A stretch of 64,000 nt of DNA, from contig JAYKKM010000452.1 in NCBI GenBank assembly GCA_035772405.1, positions 144,501-208,500 of the forward strand, written 5' to 3'. Shown here piece by piece: positions 18,180 through 28,278 of the stretch (positions are counted from its first letter, which is position 1; each line of letters begins with the position of its first letter). The notes under the pieces were generated by a model, which saw only the letters and a program-made list of their open reading frames with translations, ran no database searches and was not told the DNA's origin. This DNA is from Chrysogorgia sp. JL179-B06. Its lineage: Eukaryota > Cnidaria > Anthozoa > Scleralcyonacea > Chrysogorgiidae. The position numbers and the translations under genes were made by a program.

Positions 18180-18364
18180 AAATAAAAAATAGGGGAATAT
18201 TTTTTTTCATCATTTAATGTATAAGGATTTTTTTCGTCAATATAAAATAATTCTTTTATAGTATATATAAAACGTTGTGTTGCATTGGAAATAATAGTAG
18301 ATGAAGAAACTGAAATCGTTCCATTATTTATTTTTATTGATTGTGTTATTGCACTGAAATCCAT
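18176..18364 (-). CDS. Hypothetical small protein (62 aa)
   Basis: Ser/Thr/Ile-rich N-terminal half suggesting beta structure (NNGTISVSSSTIIS). Overlaps the next gene by 4 bases. In the morphogenesis cluster between the capsid-module gene and the major capsid protein. Function unknown. Confidence 0.5.
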   Translation of the reverse strand: MDFSAITQSIKINNGTISVSSSTIISNATQRFIYTIKELFYIDEKNPYTLNDEKKYSPIFYL

Positions 18365-18540
18365 TTTGTTTGCACACGTAATTCGAAATTAATTTTTGAT
18401 ATTTTTATATTCAATCGAATTTAAATTCCATAAAAAATTTTTACCACTATTTACTAACACGTAAAGAGAAAAAGGATAAAATATTTTATATTCTTAAATT
18501 ATCATTTCCCCATTTTTTTCTTCAAGAACAATCAAAAGCA

Positions 18541-19250
18541 TTATGTTGAATGTATTAAACAATCAATACTAAGCGTTCCTGAATCAAAAGGAACTAATTT
18601 TCCTGTAGTATCTTTAACTTTAATATGAATTTCTCTTATAATGTCTTTTTTTAATTTTCTCAATGATTTTGGGGGACTATAATAAACTAATTGTCCATCC
18701 CCCCCACCACCTTGTCGATTCCATTGAATGGGTACTGTTGTTAACAATTCGGAACAACTATCACCAACTAGCCCCAGTTCTATTTCATCACAATATATAA
18801 ACATTTTATTTAATCCGTCGGATACATCGGGTAAGTAATCAAAATGTTTAGAAAAAAGGTTTCGAGGTGTAGGGTTATCTTTTTTTATTTCAAACAAGAG
18901 AGGTACGATTTCAAGACCTTTTTCATTTTTTAAACCTAGCATAAAAGCTATTTTTTTTGAAAATAATATATTAATCTTTTGATTAAAAGAAGCATATTGA
19001 ATACCCTTTTTTTCTACCGTAGTCTTGTTAGATAATCGAAATTCATTTACCTGTAACCCATCGGCTGCTTTACTCGCATTTTCATATACCCAATACTCAA
19101 TCTCAACATTAACATTAATAATTACCTTCCCATTTGACCCGATGGTAAAAAAAATTTCAAATCCTTCTAAGATATTATTTAAAAATATAATTAATGAAGA
19201 CAAATCATAAATTCCGTCGGGTATAATAAATTTATCCGATGTAAAAACGA
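18541..19250 (-). pseudogene. Polinton capsid-module (minor capsid/penton-type) protein, C-terminal part
   Basis: This part carries the family's conserved end: an I-Y-C-D-E-I-E-x-x-L-V-G-D-S strand, then V-P-I-Q, a Y-Y-S-P-P line, I-R-E-I-H-I-K-V-K-D-T-T-G, and V-P-F-D-S-G-T-L-S-I as the last strand. These match the I-x-C-D-I-V-x-x-x-x-V-G-D and D-D-T-G-x-x-V-P-F-x-x-G pattern of the conserved Polinton minor capsid protein. The N-terminal 80 residues lie at 22961-23199, displaced by a 3.7-kb insertion. The coding is otherwise intact, so the break is due to the insertion. Confidence 0.8.
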
Positions 19251-20726
19251 AAACACTCACGCTTGTCAGAAATGACGGCGAAATCGCCAGTATGCCATCA
19301 TGTTGTCCTGCGGTATTCCCAATGAAAATATACAAAATGGCGGCGCGAATGTTCAAAATGGCGGCGCGAAATATGAATTTTACAAGGAAGAGTAGCGTCC
19401 TACGCAGGCAAATCTGTAGTTTTGCAACATTTTCAGTCTATAATGTTTTGTCCGAGACCATGCTCTTATTTATTTCTTTTTCTCGGCCAAAACATTAGAC
19501 TGAAAACGTTGCAAAACTGAAAATGTTGCAGGTGTGAAGGCTAGCTAGCGCCCGAATATTGCAAGCCTTCTGTTTCTACGGCAACAACAGGAAGGCGTTG
19601 CGCTGCGATTTACTGACGTTACTTTCGCCTTTCGGTCTACACATAAGTACTTTAAGAGGAATTTTACAGCAGGGATGAGAAGTGGACATAAAGTGTGTAT
19701 CATTTATACTTCGCCTTCGGATACAAAATATTTTGCCTTCATGTACAACCACAAGCAGAATGGAACGTCAGTGGGTTTCCACAACACCTTGGACAGTTTT
19801 ATCCAATAACATTATAACAAAGCTTGTAAGATTCCTCTCATATATACCTGGCAATTGCTTTTATTTGGTGTGCCTACTGCACCTAGACAATCCTTTTCCC
19901 CTAGTTTGATTGGCTGAATGAGATACACTGATCTTGGCAATACAATTATTTTAGCCCACTGTCTTACTCTGGATATAATATATTTAGCTGTCATGTAGGC
20001 ATTACGGCATGTGTGACAATTCCAACTTTAATATTTCAATGTGAATGCAGGTTGTTTATACTGTATTGTATTAGCAGTTAATAATTTTCATCTCAATTTT
20101 GAGGGTATTTTGCCAAATCATTGGCTAGTTATATGTGGGTGTTTTGATATGGAAATTGTTATGATGTGTTTTTTGTCTTTTTTTATCAATATGCAAACAC
20201 TTCAACCTTCACACCTTTCCTATGTCTCGGGTTCACATAAACTTTCAAATTCTCCCAAACCCCCTCTCATGTTTGTATCAGGCTGTATAAACATGGGTGG
20301 CCATTTTTTATTTTTAATTAAAGTATATACACATAGCTGATCCTATTGTCCTGTTGTTATTCTATATATATAGGCTGTAGGTCAGATATAATAATCGCGT
20401 CCAATCATTAGGAGCATTTAACATTGGCTCACCTTCGGCTTGCCATTGTACATGTAAATGCCCATAATGATAGCCACTCATATTTTGGCTCAAAAGCTCC
20501 TCAAGAGGTGGTTAAATGCTCCACATTATATATGTATGCATATACATGTATAGGGAGCACTTAACAAATAACTTAACTCTTAACAATCAATCTACAATAA
20601 TATATGAGCCAGACTAAAAAAACTTTGGTATTTGGCCATGTTGGCAAAACAAGCAAAACTGTTGTTGAATACCATACCCAACACATACAGGTACAAGGGT
20701 ACTTTTAATAATCTATTTATGCTTAA

Positions 20727-20880
20727 AACCAGCCTCAGTGGTCAGAGCACTGCACTAGTATCGTAGGGTCGCGGGTTCAATTCCAGCCGGAAGGCCTTGA
20801 AGTTGCATTTTTCACAACTGGTCCCGGTTTGGTCTTAAAATGTATGTATTCCAACACTCAAAATTTTCCTTCACCATAAA
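20727..20880 (+). mobile_element. tRNA-derived SINE, copy 1
   Basis: Box A-like CTCAGTGGTCAGAGCAC and box B-like GGGTTCAATTCC are spaced as in a tRNA head, followed by a non-tRNA body ending AAAATTTTCCT. Closely matches the copy at 49293-49440. A short internal region differs, and the tRNA head is truncated at its left. Confidence 0.75.
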
Positions 20881-21257
20881 TCCTTTCAACTTCAATAATT
20901 TCACTGTCTTATGCTAGACAAATTTTCTCACCAAAGTAAAACTGCTATAGGTTAGTTGAGGGGGTTAATGAGTTATACCTTACATTGTATGTATCTCATT
21001 TAACCCCTTCACCGATACACCAGCCATTATAATTTTAATTAGAAAATAAGTTATATTATGAAAAAATAAGTTGCAATATTACTTAGGCAGCTCTGCGATA
21101 ACAAATTGAACATTAATGGCCTGTCCAATTATTACATGCAACAGAATATGAAGTGCTCTCAATTTTATGAATGTCGGTTGTTAATTTGGAAACAAATAAC
21201 TTAATAGGCAAACAGTTTTCAGTGCAATTAGCACCAAAAAGGAGAAAACACTTATTA

Positions 21258-21931
21258 CTATATACACAATACACTTTGCCCTATGTTAAGAATGCTAACA
21301 GGCCATGAACAATCAGTGTCATCTTTACCAAAAGGAGCACCACCACCTAAAACAACATGAAATGTGTTAGGCTCATCAATTGAGTTATGATAATATTTGT
21401 ATTGATGATCACTATTGAGAAAAAACTCAGCCAAGCACTTCAATGTCACAATAACAACCCACCACAAAGCATTTTGCAGACACTACTGCATGTTTGTCAT
21501 ACCACTTTCAATGTTATGGAATTAATAAATGACACCAATCTGCAGTACTACTGTAGCCTGGGACAACTATAGCAACCTTTATATACACATCCCGTTTCTT
21601 AAATACTTGCTTATATGAAGAAGCCTTGCATACAGATGTATACTTAACCATACCGCCCATTACCCCTTCACTATAATAACTGCAATTGATCTTAGCATTA
21701 TCATTCAAGCTCTCAAACTTTTCCAGGTCTTCTTTATAAGCCTTCAGAAATACCTTTCCCTTTAATTTTTTGCAATTCTTCATTGCAATGTAGAATAATG
21801 TCTTCATTGCATTTTTTCTCCAATGTCTCTACCATCCCAATAGTTCCTAGTGTTAGATTTTCAAGACTCCCTCCATGTATTACACTATACTGTGCTTTCA
21901 CTTTCACCTGCACTGCCTCGATTGACTGCAA
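21258..21931 (-). pseudogene. Degenerate transposon-type coding remnant
   Basis: Three short minus-strand frames follow each other (21734-21931, 21514-21807, 21258-21467) and could be pieces of one decayed protein. The last holds HVVLGGGAPFGKDDTDCSW. I associate this wording with large uncharacterised proteins of invertebrate DNA transposons but cannot name the superfamily. Confidence 0.35.
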
Positions 21932-22960
21932 CGAGTGAATCCAGTAATGACGTCAAAGCAGGCAAACAACAGGTACACATCGCCTCCTCACTACAGCCTT
22001 CTTGCTTAACCCGAACCCTTCTTCCATATACTGTACCATTCTACCTGATCCTGCCTAATGCCATCTACCAGTTCTTCTCTAATCTATTCTACCTCTTCAA
22101 CCTCATTCACCAGTTTGGCTACCTGCATCATGTGGTTATTATATTATAAATATTTAGATAATATTTGTCTTCACAATTATAAATATTGACATCAACAAGA
22201 CTATATGTTAAAATACAGCGCAACTGCGCAGACATGGAACGACAAGAACAACGTGAAATTACACACAAAAAGTGAACATTTATAGAGTTTTATAATCTGA
22301 GGAATAAGGATGAATCTGCATAAATATTATTATAGTTTTAAGTCGCTATTTCTTACCTTTTCATCCAATCTCTTAAGTTTCTAAATTGTCGCCTGCACCT
22401 TCTTATTCCTGTCTTCAACGGCGAGCCAATTTATACCTCTACTGCCTCACACTGTATATTCTCCCGCGACATTGAAGTGCTTGTAATTTGATGCCTTCGA
22501 AAATGGCAGATTTTAAGACTTCGTGGGACTTCGATCCCAAAACAAAAAACATACGTTCTTAAAAGAACATCATGACTTCTCAAATAACCAACAAAAAACA
22601 CGACAAGAGCTTTAACAAAACATTTAATACAAGACAAACATGTTCAAGTTACAATGAGTTTGACCGAACGACGCCATTTGCGTAAAAAGCCTTGAAAGAC
22701 GAAGCAAACCGAAGCAAAATAACCAGCGTAACCATGGCAATATTGGTATCAAATTGATCCCTGTGATATCCCCTTTCAACCCCCCTAGATCTAGTATTTT
22801 TACAGAAAAACCCTAATTGTCTAGGGCCAGAAAGAAGTGAGGTAATCTTCAAACAATAAATTCGTTACCAATCTTCCGAAATTTTCGCACGGCCATTCTG
22901 AAAATGTTGGACACATGTTACTGGCGATTTCGCGCGCATTTTTGACAGGCGTGACTGTTT

Positions 22961-23199
22961 GCGTATACCCTATTATTAATTTCTTCAGGTATAAAATTCT
23001 TATAGGTTATGATAAATGAAAAAAAACATTCATCACCTACAATATTTTTAGTTGTTTGAGGATAACAAACTTGTAAAACTTCTAAAAAACATTCATTGTT
23101 CAAAGCATCAATGGGTTGTGCAATTTTCATTTCAAAAACATTAATCAAATTCTTTTGAAGTCCTCTTGATATTGAATTACTAGCAATGTGTAAATTCAT
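22961..23199 (-). pseudogene. Polinton capsid-module protein, N-terminal part
   Basis: Starts with ATG at 23199, overlapping the integrase stop by ATGA. About 80 residues (NLINVFEMKIAQPIDALNN, then CFLEVLQVCYP) resemble the N-terminal strand region of the minor capsid family, where a protein states that a polypeptide 'forms' its first beta strands before a W/F-x-V-x-L-x-x-I-x-Y-P segment. Reading then runs into the transposon inverted repeat. The remainder is at 18541-19250. Confidence 0.65.
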
Positions 23200-24110
23200 T
23201 TTTTTTTAAAAACTTGTAATTCAGCACGATAAAAAATTCCTTTAATTTCTTCACGTTGTTCGTCTTCTAATTGATATGTAACGGGATCGGTGATAAATAC
23301 TTTTTTAATAAAAAATATCTCATTTGTCCATCGTCGAAGACTGCTTTTTTCAAAAATATTATTTTTTACTCTCGCAATACGTACACGAGTACCTTCTTGT
23401 ATCAGATCTTGAGTGGGAATAGGATAATTTAAATGATCACGTACTATTTTATTTTTTACTTTACGTATTTTTCCTTTTTTTTCTTCGCGATAAATTTCAA
23501 AAGGTGTTGCACCAGCTAATGCTTTATATGGCGAATTATTATAACGATTAACAATAAGGGGTAAATACTGAATATAGTCAAATTCTCCAGTCATTGTTAA
23601 AACACGACGAACCATTGTTTTTAAAGTTCCAATTACACGTTCCACATGGGATGCTTTTATTTCTCTATTATACGTATGAAATACTTCAAAATTATATTTT
23701 TTACTTAATTTCGTACGTATATCTTGAAATTCTGTTCCTTCATCACTTTGAATTTTAAGAGGGGCTATTCCTTCTTCAATAAGAATAATTTCAAATTTAT
23801 TTTTAACATTATTAGACGTTTTCTTTTTTATTAATTTTACCCAACAAAATCTTGAAAAAATATCAATACACACCAACCAATAACGATATTGATTATTATA
23901 TCGGGCTAAATCTTTATTTTCAGCTAAATCAATTTCCCATTGTTCATTATTTTTATTAACAGCATATTTCAAACGTCTATATTTTTTTTTACTACTACTA
24001 TGTAATCTATAATTAGAATAATCCTCATCAGTTAATGTCTCTCCTTTTAATAATCTTGAAGCTTTTTCAATAAAGTCAGCAGAAAATTTAGTTTTTTTCT
24101 TTTTACTCAT
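23196..24110 (-). CDS. int: Polinton RVE-type (DDE) integrase (304 aa)
   Basis: Retroviral-type integrase that inserts the element into host DNA. The catalytic core shows the D-D-E triad: Asp in WEIDLAE (about 57), Asp in IQSDEGTEF (about 118), and Glu in SHVERVIGTLK (about 154), with the 35-residue spacing between the last two. A chromodomain-like or SH3-like C-terminal region follows (RVRIARVKNNIFEKSSLRRWTNEIF...). The start MSKKKK at 24110 is 2 bases past the previous stop. Intact, so this copy retains an integrase frame even though its polymerase is dead. Confidence 0.93.
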   Translation of the reverse strand: MSKKKKTKFSADFIEKASRLLKGETLTDEDYSNYRLHSSSKKKYRRLKYAVNKNNEQWEIDLAENKDLARYNNQYRYWLVCIDIFSRFCWVKLIKKKTSNNVKNKFEIILIEEGIAPLKIQSDEGTEFQDIRTKLSKKYNFEVFHTYNREIKASHVERVIGTLKTMVRRVLTMTGEFDYIQYLPLIVNRYNNSPYKALAGATPFEIYREEKKGKIRKVKNKIVRDHLNYPIPTQDLIQEGTRVRIARVKNNIFEKSSLRRWTNEIFFIKKVFITDPVTYQLEDEQREEIKGIFYRAELQVFKKK

Positions 24111-24112
24111 TT

Positions 24113-25006
24113 CTATAATAAAGAAATAAAATTAATATAATATTCTTCAAGTTCATCAACGAGTTCTTTGTCGCGTAATATCCCCATAAAATCAACTTCT
24201 ATATTTTTACAGGCTAACTCTTTATTTATAGTATTACCGTACAAACAGAATGTATCTTGTATATTTTTACAACATCTAAAACGATAATAAAAAATTTCTG
24301 AAATTACTGATGGACTTAAACGGTGACAAATCTCATCATCATCACTTTCTACTTTTATTTTCTTAATCTTTTCGTTGTCGTCGTCATCGTCGACGTCGTC
24401 GTCAAAATTGAGTGTGGGTTTCTTTTTCTTCAATACTCGTTTTTTGACTGGGGTAGATTGGGATTTATGACCTGTTGCATGATTATACTTTCTTAGGGCA
24501 ATAATATATTCATCCAAGGAATCTTTCTTTTTTATATGAAAACTACCCCAATCATCAGACCATACGATTTCACTTGGCGTTGCGTTGTTGTTGTTGTTGC
24601 TGGTTGTCGGTGTTGGATCATCGTCAAATTCCATTGCATCGGCTAATTCGTTATCTTGATGTTGATAACAAATTTCCAAACCACCCCACGCATCTGTACG
24701 AACAACCAAACGGCATGTTTGCTTTTTCCAATTTTCAAATCTTACCACTTCAAAAAATATCTGCACCAATTTCTCTTGAATGCTAATCTTATTAAGAACA
24801 TTCAACAATGAGGGAATATGATCATTTTTCACTTCAACAGCGCTATTGTATGTGTACTTGTCACATCTTTTATTTGTAGGATATACTTTTGCGAGAATAG
24901 CATTACCGTTGATTTTTTTTAGTGCAATTATTTTTGCAGACAAATCTGTATACGATTGCATTTTATAAAAATGATCATATTGTTGTCGTGCAAAAAGTTC
25001 CACCAT
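24113..25006 (-). CDS. Hypothetical acidic protein upstream of integrase (297 aa)
   Basis: Residues 1-115 form a mixed alpha/beta domain with many hydrophobic strands (AKIIALKKINGNAILAKVYP). Residues 125-150 are Asp/Asn-rich, 190-200 are basic, 205-225 are a long acidic stretch (DDDVDDDDDNE), and the C-terminal 80 residues contain Cys pairs. No recognised family. A TATA box at 25065-25071 makes it the first gene of the leftward late-type cluster: this gene, integrase, capsid-module protein and onward with tiny gaps. A DNA-binding or regulatory role is a guess from composition. Confidence 0.6.
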   Translation of the reverse strand: MVELFARQQYDHFYKMQSYTDLSAKIIALKKINGNAILAKVYPTNKRCDKYTYNSAVEVKNDHIPSLLNVLNKISIQEKLVQIFFEVVRFENWKKQTCRLVVRTDAWGGLEICYQHQDNELADAMEFDDDPTPTTSNNNNNATPSEIVWSDDWGSFHIKKKDSLDEYIIALRKYNHATGHKSQSTPVKKRVLKKKKPTLNFDDDVDDDDDNEKIKKIKVESDDDEICHRLSPSVISEIFYYRFRCCKNIQDTFCLYGNTINKELACKNIEVDFMGILRDKELVDELEEYYINFISLL

Positions 25007-25064
25007 CTCTGAATCTGTTACCGAGTGAAGGGTAAATGATGAATCACTGTAGGGACAGCGTTTA

Positions 25065-25071
25065 TTTTATA
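25065..25071 (-). promoter_or_regulatory. TATA box for the leftward integrase-capsid cluster
   Basis: TATAAAA on the minus strand in GGGTATAAAATAAACG, 59 bases before the ATG at 25006. It is the only good TATA box I see for the chain of overlapping genes down to the insertion. Confidence 0.55.
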
Positions 25072-25113
25072 CCCTCCTCACAATTAAAAAAAATTTCCAT
25101 CAAAAAAATTTTA

Positions 25114-25674
25114 TTACACTAATAACATGTATAATTGATTACAACATTTGATATCGAATAAACTACAGTGTTTGCGTTGCATAACTCCTAAAATTTTACA
25201 TAACTTTTTATGTTGTTTTTGTGTTTTTATTTTACATTCTATTTTCTTTTCTAGAAATGCAACAAGTGCTTTCCCTATTCTTCCATTTCCATCGGAAAAA
25301 GGATGAATGGTTTCAAAAATATAATAAATCAAAACTGATATATTTTTTCTTTGATAGTTTTTTACGTAAAATTCATCTAAATGTTCCATATATTGTTGAA
25401 TATATAAGGGATCAACCCCCTCATGAAATCCAACAAATCTTTTTTTTTGACTGTAATGTCCAGCATTCGTTAAATGGACCATAGCTATTTCATGAATAGT
25501 TTTACAACATTCACTTATTTTCCATTTTTCATTTTTTTCCATATAAAATTTTCGAAGGGCAAAACAAAATCTCCCACATCTCATCCAAAATTCTTTTTCA
25601 TGTTCTTCGTCTTCTTCCATTCGTATAACATCATATGCAAACACTTTAAATTTTATACAATCTTTTAATTCCAT
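25114..25674 (-). CDS. Fic-domain protein, putative AMPylase (186 aa)
   Basis: Fic proteins usually transfer AMP or related groups to Ser, Thr or Tyr of target proteins. The core motif HPFSDGNGRIGK occurs at about residues 124-135 and matches H-P-F-x-D-G-N-G-R-x-x-R except for Lys at the last position. The catalytic His and the P-loop-like G-N-G-R are present. The upstream HLTNAGHYS and downstream helices fit a minimal Fic fold. I see no clear inhibitory (S/T)xxxE(G/N) helix. The first real ATG is at 25674, 5 bases after the previous stop, so the two genes are probably co-transcribed. Unexpected in a Polinton; likely acquired. Confidence 0.85.
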   Translation of the reverse strand: MELKDCIKFKVFAYDVIRMEEDEEHEKEFWMRCGRFCFALRKFYMEKNEKWKISECCKTIHEIAMVHLTNAGHYSQKKRFVGFHEGVDPLYIQQYMEHLDEFYVKNYQRKNISVLIYYIFETIHPFSDGNGRIGKALVAFLEKKIECKIKTQKQHKKLCKILGVMQRKHCSLFDIKCCNQLYMLLV

Positions 25675-25679
25675 TTTTT

Positions 25680-25949
25680 CTACATACACGTTTGTTCCCT
25701 AATACTTTTATAAAAAATATCCCAATTAACATTCGATTCAGTCATTTCATACATAGGATTGTATGCAGCTAAATCATAATTCAATGTTGTTTTTATATAC
25801 TTTTTTATCATATAAAATAATTCTATTACATCTTCCTCAAGCATTATTACATTTGCAAATATTTTCTCTTTACACTTAAATTCACCTATAATCCCCCCAT
25901 AATCTCGCTTAAACAACCACAGAATGATTAACTTGGGTGTGATTTTCAT
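25680..25949 (-). CDS. Hypothetical protein preceding Fic gene (89 aa)
   Basis: Overlaps the end of the family-A right copy by 41 bases in another frame and ends just before the Fic gene. Hydrophobic N-terminal helix (LIILWLF) followed by D-Y-G-G-I-I-G, recalling D-Y-Y-Y-G-G-I-I-E in the family-A left copy, so it may be a family-A fragment. Alternatively it could be a small partner of the Fic protein. Unresolved. Confidence 0.4.
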   Translation of the reverse strand: MKITPKLIILWLFKRDYGGIIGEFKCKEKIFANVIMLEEDVIELFYMIKKYIKTTLNYDLAAYNPMYEMTESNVNWDIFYKSIREQTCM

Positions 25950-26850
25950 TTAAAACATAATTACTTTTGTTTAAAATACTTAATTTCAAAGGATCAAACT
26001 CAAAAAAATAACTTTGACTCTTACAATTTTTATGCCGACATTTATCAAGGGATACTTTACCCTTTTTTATATAATGTATAAAATCCCAAAAAACATATCT
26101 AATATTTTGTTCAGAAAGACCTTTTTTTTGTCTATTGAATAAACTTCCTATAGGGTTATGTTCACGACAATAAAATATAAAACATGAAGTGAACATGATA
26201 AGATTTTTAATTGAACTACAATAAGCATAAGAATTGAAAATACTAGGTGCTACCATTAACAAATAAATATTTAAAAAAAGAGCAAAATCACCTTTCTGGC
26301 TTTGTATGTACTTAAATTTGCTTACTAAACTTTCTTTTCCAAAACCCAGGGTATAAGATAAGTATTTTCTTTCAAAGGTTAGATTTTGTACAAAATATGT
26401 ATAATGATACTTATCATTGGTTTTTAAACATTGAAATAAATCTGAGTCGTCGATTTCAAGGGGTAATACAACAAATAATTATTTAAAACAATCGGGGAAT
26501 GAAAAAAAACTACAGCATAACGTGTCTGATTCAACTAGTATAGTACGTTGTTCAAGCCATGATCTCTTCAAGGAATATTTTCTTTGACTTGCTTGTAAAT
26601 TCGGGATCATATAAGAGAAACGATCTTTTAGAATAAAATAGGATTCCATTCCACGGTTTCCCTTGATTTTTTTCATATTGACTGTATAGCTTTCTTCACC
26701 TGGGTGAATGTTTTCACATTTCATCCTGGGACATGTGATATATTTTCCACGATAATAATCAAATAATCCACATAACCAAAATAAATATCCAATTTCTCCT
26801 TGGTTAAAATATTGAAAATAAAGAACAACTCTTAAAATTGTTTCAATCAT
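25909..26850 (-). pseudogene. Family-A protein, right copy, with in-frame TAA
   Basis: A single frame of 314 codons interrupted once by TAA at 26479-26481. Shares with the left copy (3085-4254) the opening I-E-T-I-L-R-V-V helix, F-D-Y-Y then G, SQRKY, CFIFYCREHNPIG and CRHKNC. Its stop is at a different place from that in the left copy. A minus-strand TATA box lies at 26881-26888, 31 bases before the ATG at 26850. Either both copies were inactivated independently or stop codons are read through; the first is simpler. Function unknown. Confidence 0.6.
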
Positions 26851-26880
26851 AATGCTGTGATTTTGAAATATTTTTTACTC

Positions 26881-26888
26881 TTTATATA
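26881..26888 (-). promoter_or_regulatory. TATA box for family-A right copy
   Basis: TATATAAA on the minus strand 31-38 bases before the ATG at 26850. Confidence 0.5.
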
Positions 26889-26989
26889 GCTTTTTTCAAA
26901 TTCAATAAGCTAAATAAACATTAATCTAAATAAAATAAAAAACATTGTGTTTTCTGGTTCATTCTTCAGTTGAATCTCATGCAAGCAAT

Positions 26990-27244
26990 ATGTCAAAACC
27001 AAAACAGTATGATCTTCACTATCTTAAAGAAAATTGTCGAAATCAAATATTTATTGTACGTAAATGTGCACAAATCCTAAATCCATGCTTTCTTATGAAT
27101 CGATTATATATAAATTTGGAAGTTATGGAGTATGCAGAAAATAAAAAGCTTAATTATAAACAATATATAACAACACATGTGGCAGGAGATTGTGGTATAC
27201 ATAATTTCATAGATCAAAAAGTGTATATAAATTCTTTTTTTTAA
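26990..27244 (+). CDS. Terminal multigene family protein (84 aa)
   Basis: The ATG at 26990 (MSKPKQYDL) is preferred; an upstream non-ATG extension is unlikely. Shows LHYLKENCRNQIFIVRKCAQ, then R-L-Y-I-N-L-E-V and YKQYITTHVAGD, and ends FIDQKVYINS. All four landmarks align with the 31657 protein (FIxxxxY-I-L-R-x-C ... Y-K-L-Y-L-E-V-V ... H-K-Y-I-T-T). Converges with the next gene. Function unknown. Confidence 0.6.
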   Translation: MSKPKQYDLHYLKENCRNQIFIVRKCAQILNPCFLMNRLYINLEVMEYAENKKLNYKQYITTHVAGDCGIHNFIDQKVYINSFF

Positions 27245-27292
27245 ATAAAAAACGCTTTTTCTCGATTTATTGAACTGTTTTATTTCAAATAT

Positions 27293-27945
27293 TTAATTCA
27301 TTAAAATTATTACATAATCCCCACAACAATTTAAATATACATGTTGTTGCAACATAGATTTATCAAAATGTATTTTATTTATTAATGTTACAATATAATT
27401 TCCATTACTGGTACCATAAATCACATTAAGTACAGATAATATATTTTCATCTTTAATAAGAACTAAATAAAGCTCTTGCCCATCAAAATTTTCACGAAAA
27501 TGATATTTTACTAATCTAAATCTTGAATCCTTACATTTACCATACAAAAACGTTTTTGAATAACATGGGATATTATTTATCTCAAAACAATCAAGAGTCG
27601 AAATTAACGTGGGTAATCTCGGTTCTCTATAAAAAAACACTACATGTTTTCCTACTAACTGATCATAAAATGACATAGTCCAGCTAAAACCGGTTATTAA
27701 AAATCTATAATATCTTTTTCCACCATATCGTTTCCGAAATATAGATTGCTCATTTTTATCTTCCACATAAATGTTAAAATATTTATAATCATAATCAGCA
27801 CATCTAAACTGATAGGGATGCTTCTCCATTCCAAAAAATAAAACGTTGAATCGCGTGTTTTTTCTATCTCAAACAATTCAGCATGTAATAAATATTGAAT
27901 GTTGGGGTAAAGAATTTCATCAAAATCACGCTCTCGTACAGCCAT
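27293..27945 (-). pseudogene. Multi-domain terminal-family protein, frameshifted
   Basis: Two overlapping frames (27697-27945 and 27293-27829) read as one gene if one base slips near 27838 in an A/T run. The N-terminal piece has YPNIQYLLHAELFEI, the second part a domain ending YDQLVGKHVVFF, and the C-terminal part ELYLVLIKDEN ... YIVTLINKIHFDKSMLQQHVYLN. Thus at least two copies of the family domain appear in tandem in one polypeptide. Without the slip, a 178-residue protein could still start at 27829. Function unknown. Confidence 0.5.
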
Positions 27946-27976
27946 TTAAATCTTTTTAAAAAAAACGTCTTTTCTT

Positions 27977-28192
27977 CTATTCGTCGTAACCTATTTCCAC
28001 TGAAACATTCACTGTATATTTCCACCGTATATTTAACTTGTTTAACACCCAACGTTTAAAACTGTTTAGTCTTGAAAGTTTTAATTCATCTGGATGAATC
28101 GGACACGGGTGTTTGTTAATACATCTTCCACAAGGATGTTTGTTATAATATAATCTATTATATCGTTCATCTGCTGTTTCTTTACGTTCCAT
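27977..28192 (-). CDS. Cys-rich small protein, pair member 1 (71 aa)
   Basis: Begins with a charged segment then ERYNRLYYNKHPCGRCINKHPCPIH, a compact C-x-x-C ... C-x-x-H zinc-knuckle-like motif, followed by a basic helix (SFKRWVLNKL). A paralogue lies next door at 28279-28458. Minus-strand TATA box at 28231-28238. Probably metal-binding; function unknown. Confidence 0.6.
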   Translation of the reverse strand: MERKETADERYNRLYYNKHPCGRCINKHPCPIHPDELKLSRLNSFKRWVLNKLNIRWKYTVNVSVEIGYDE

Positions 28193-28230
28193 TGTCTAAC
28201 AAATATATAAACAATTATTTTTTGTACTCT

Positions 28231-28238
28231 TATTTATA
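28231..28238 (-). promoter_or_regulatory. TATA box for the 27977 gene
   Basis: TATAAATA on the minus strand 39-46 bases before the ATG at 28192. Confidence 0.5.
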
Positions 28239-28278
28239 CTGTTTCTTTTTTTTATGGGATTTTTCTTCTTTAAATCTT

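Larger units (their letters stand above)
19251..22960. mobile_element. DNA-transposon-like insertion (about 3.7 kb) splitting the capsid-module gene
   Basis: The ends are imperfect inverted repeats of about 40 bases: AAACACTCACGCTTGTCA at 19251 against AAACAGTCACGCCTGTCA read inward from 22960, followed by AAATG and GCGAAATCGCCAGTA on both sides. Base composition and sequence are unlike the viral genes. No clear target duplication could be defined. Inside are weak minus-strand frames at 21258-21931, one containing GGGAPFGKDDTDCSWPVS, which I recall from uncharacterised invertebrate transposon-type proteins, and a SINE at 20727-20880. No intact transposase. Confidence 0.75.

Noticed and set aside
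20727..20830. Functional tRNA gene
   Set aside because: Box A and B are present, but the acceptor stem cannot close and the same unit recurs at 49293 with a SINE body.
8741..26481. Reassigned stop codons (ciliate-like code) to explain in-frame TAA/TAG
   Set aside because: Intact core genes end normally with TAA or TGA at expected family lengths, so the internal stops are better explained as mutations.
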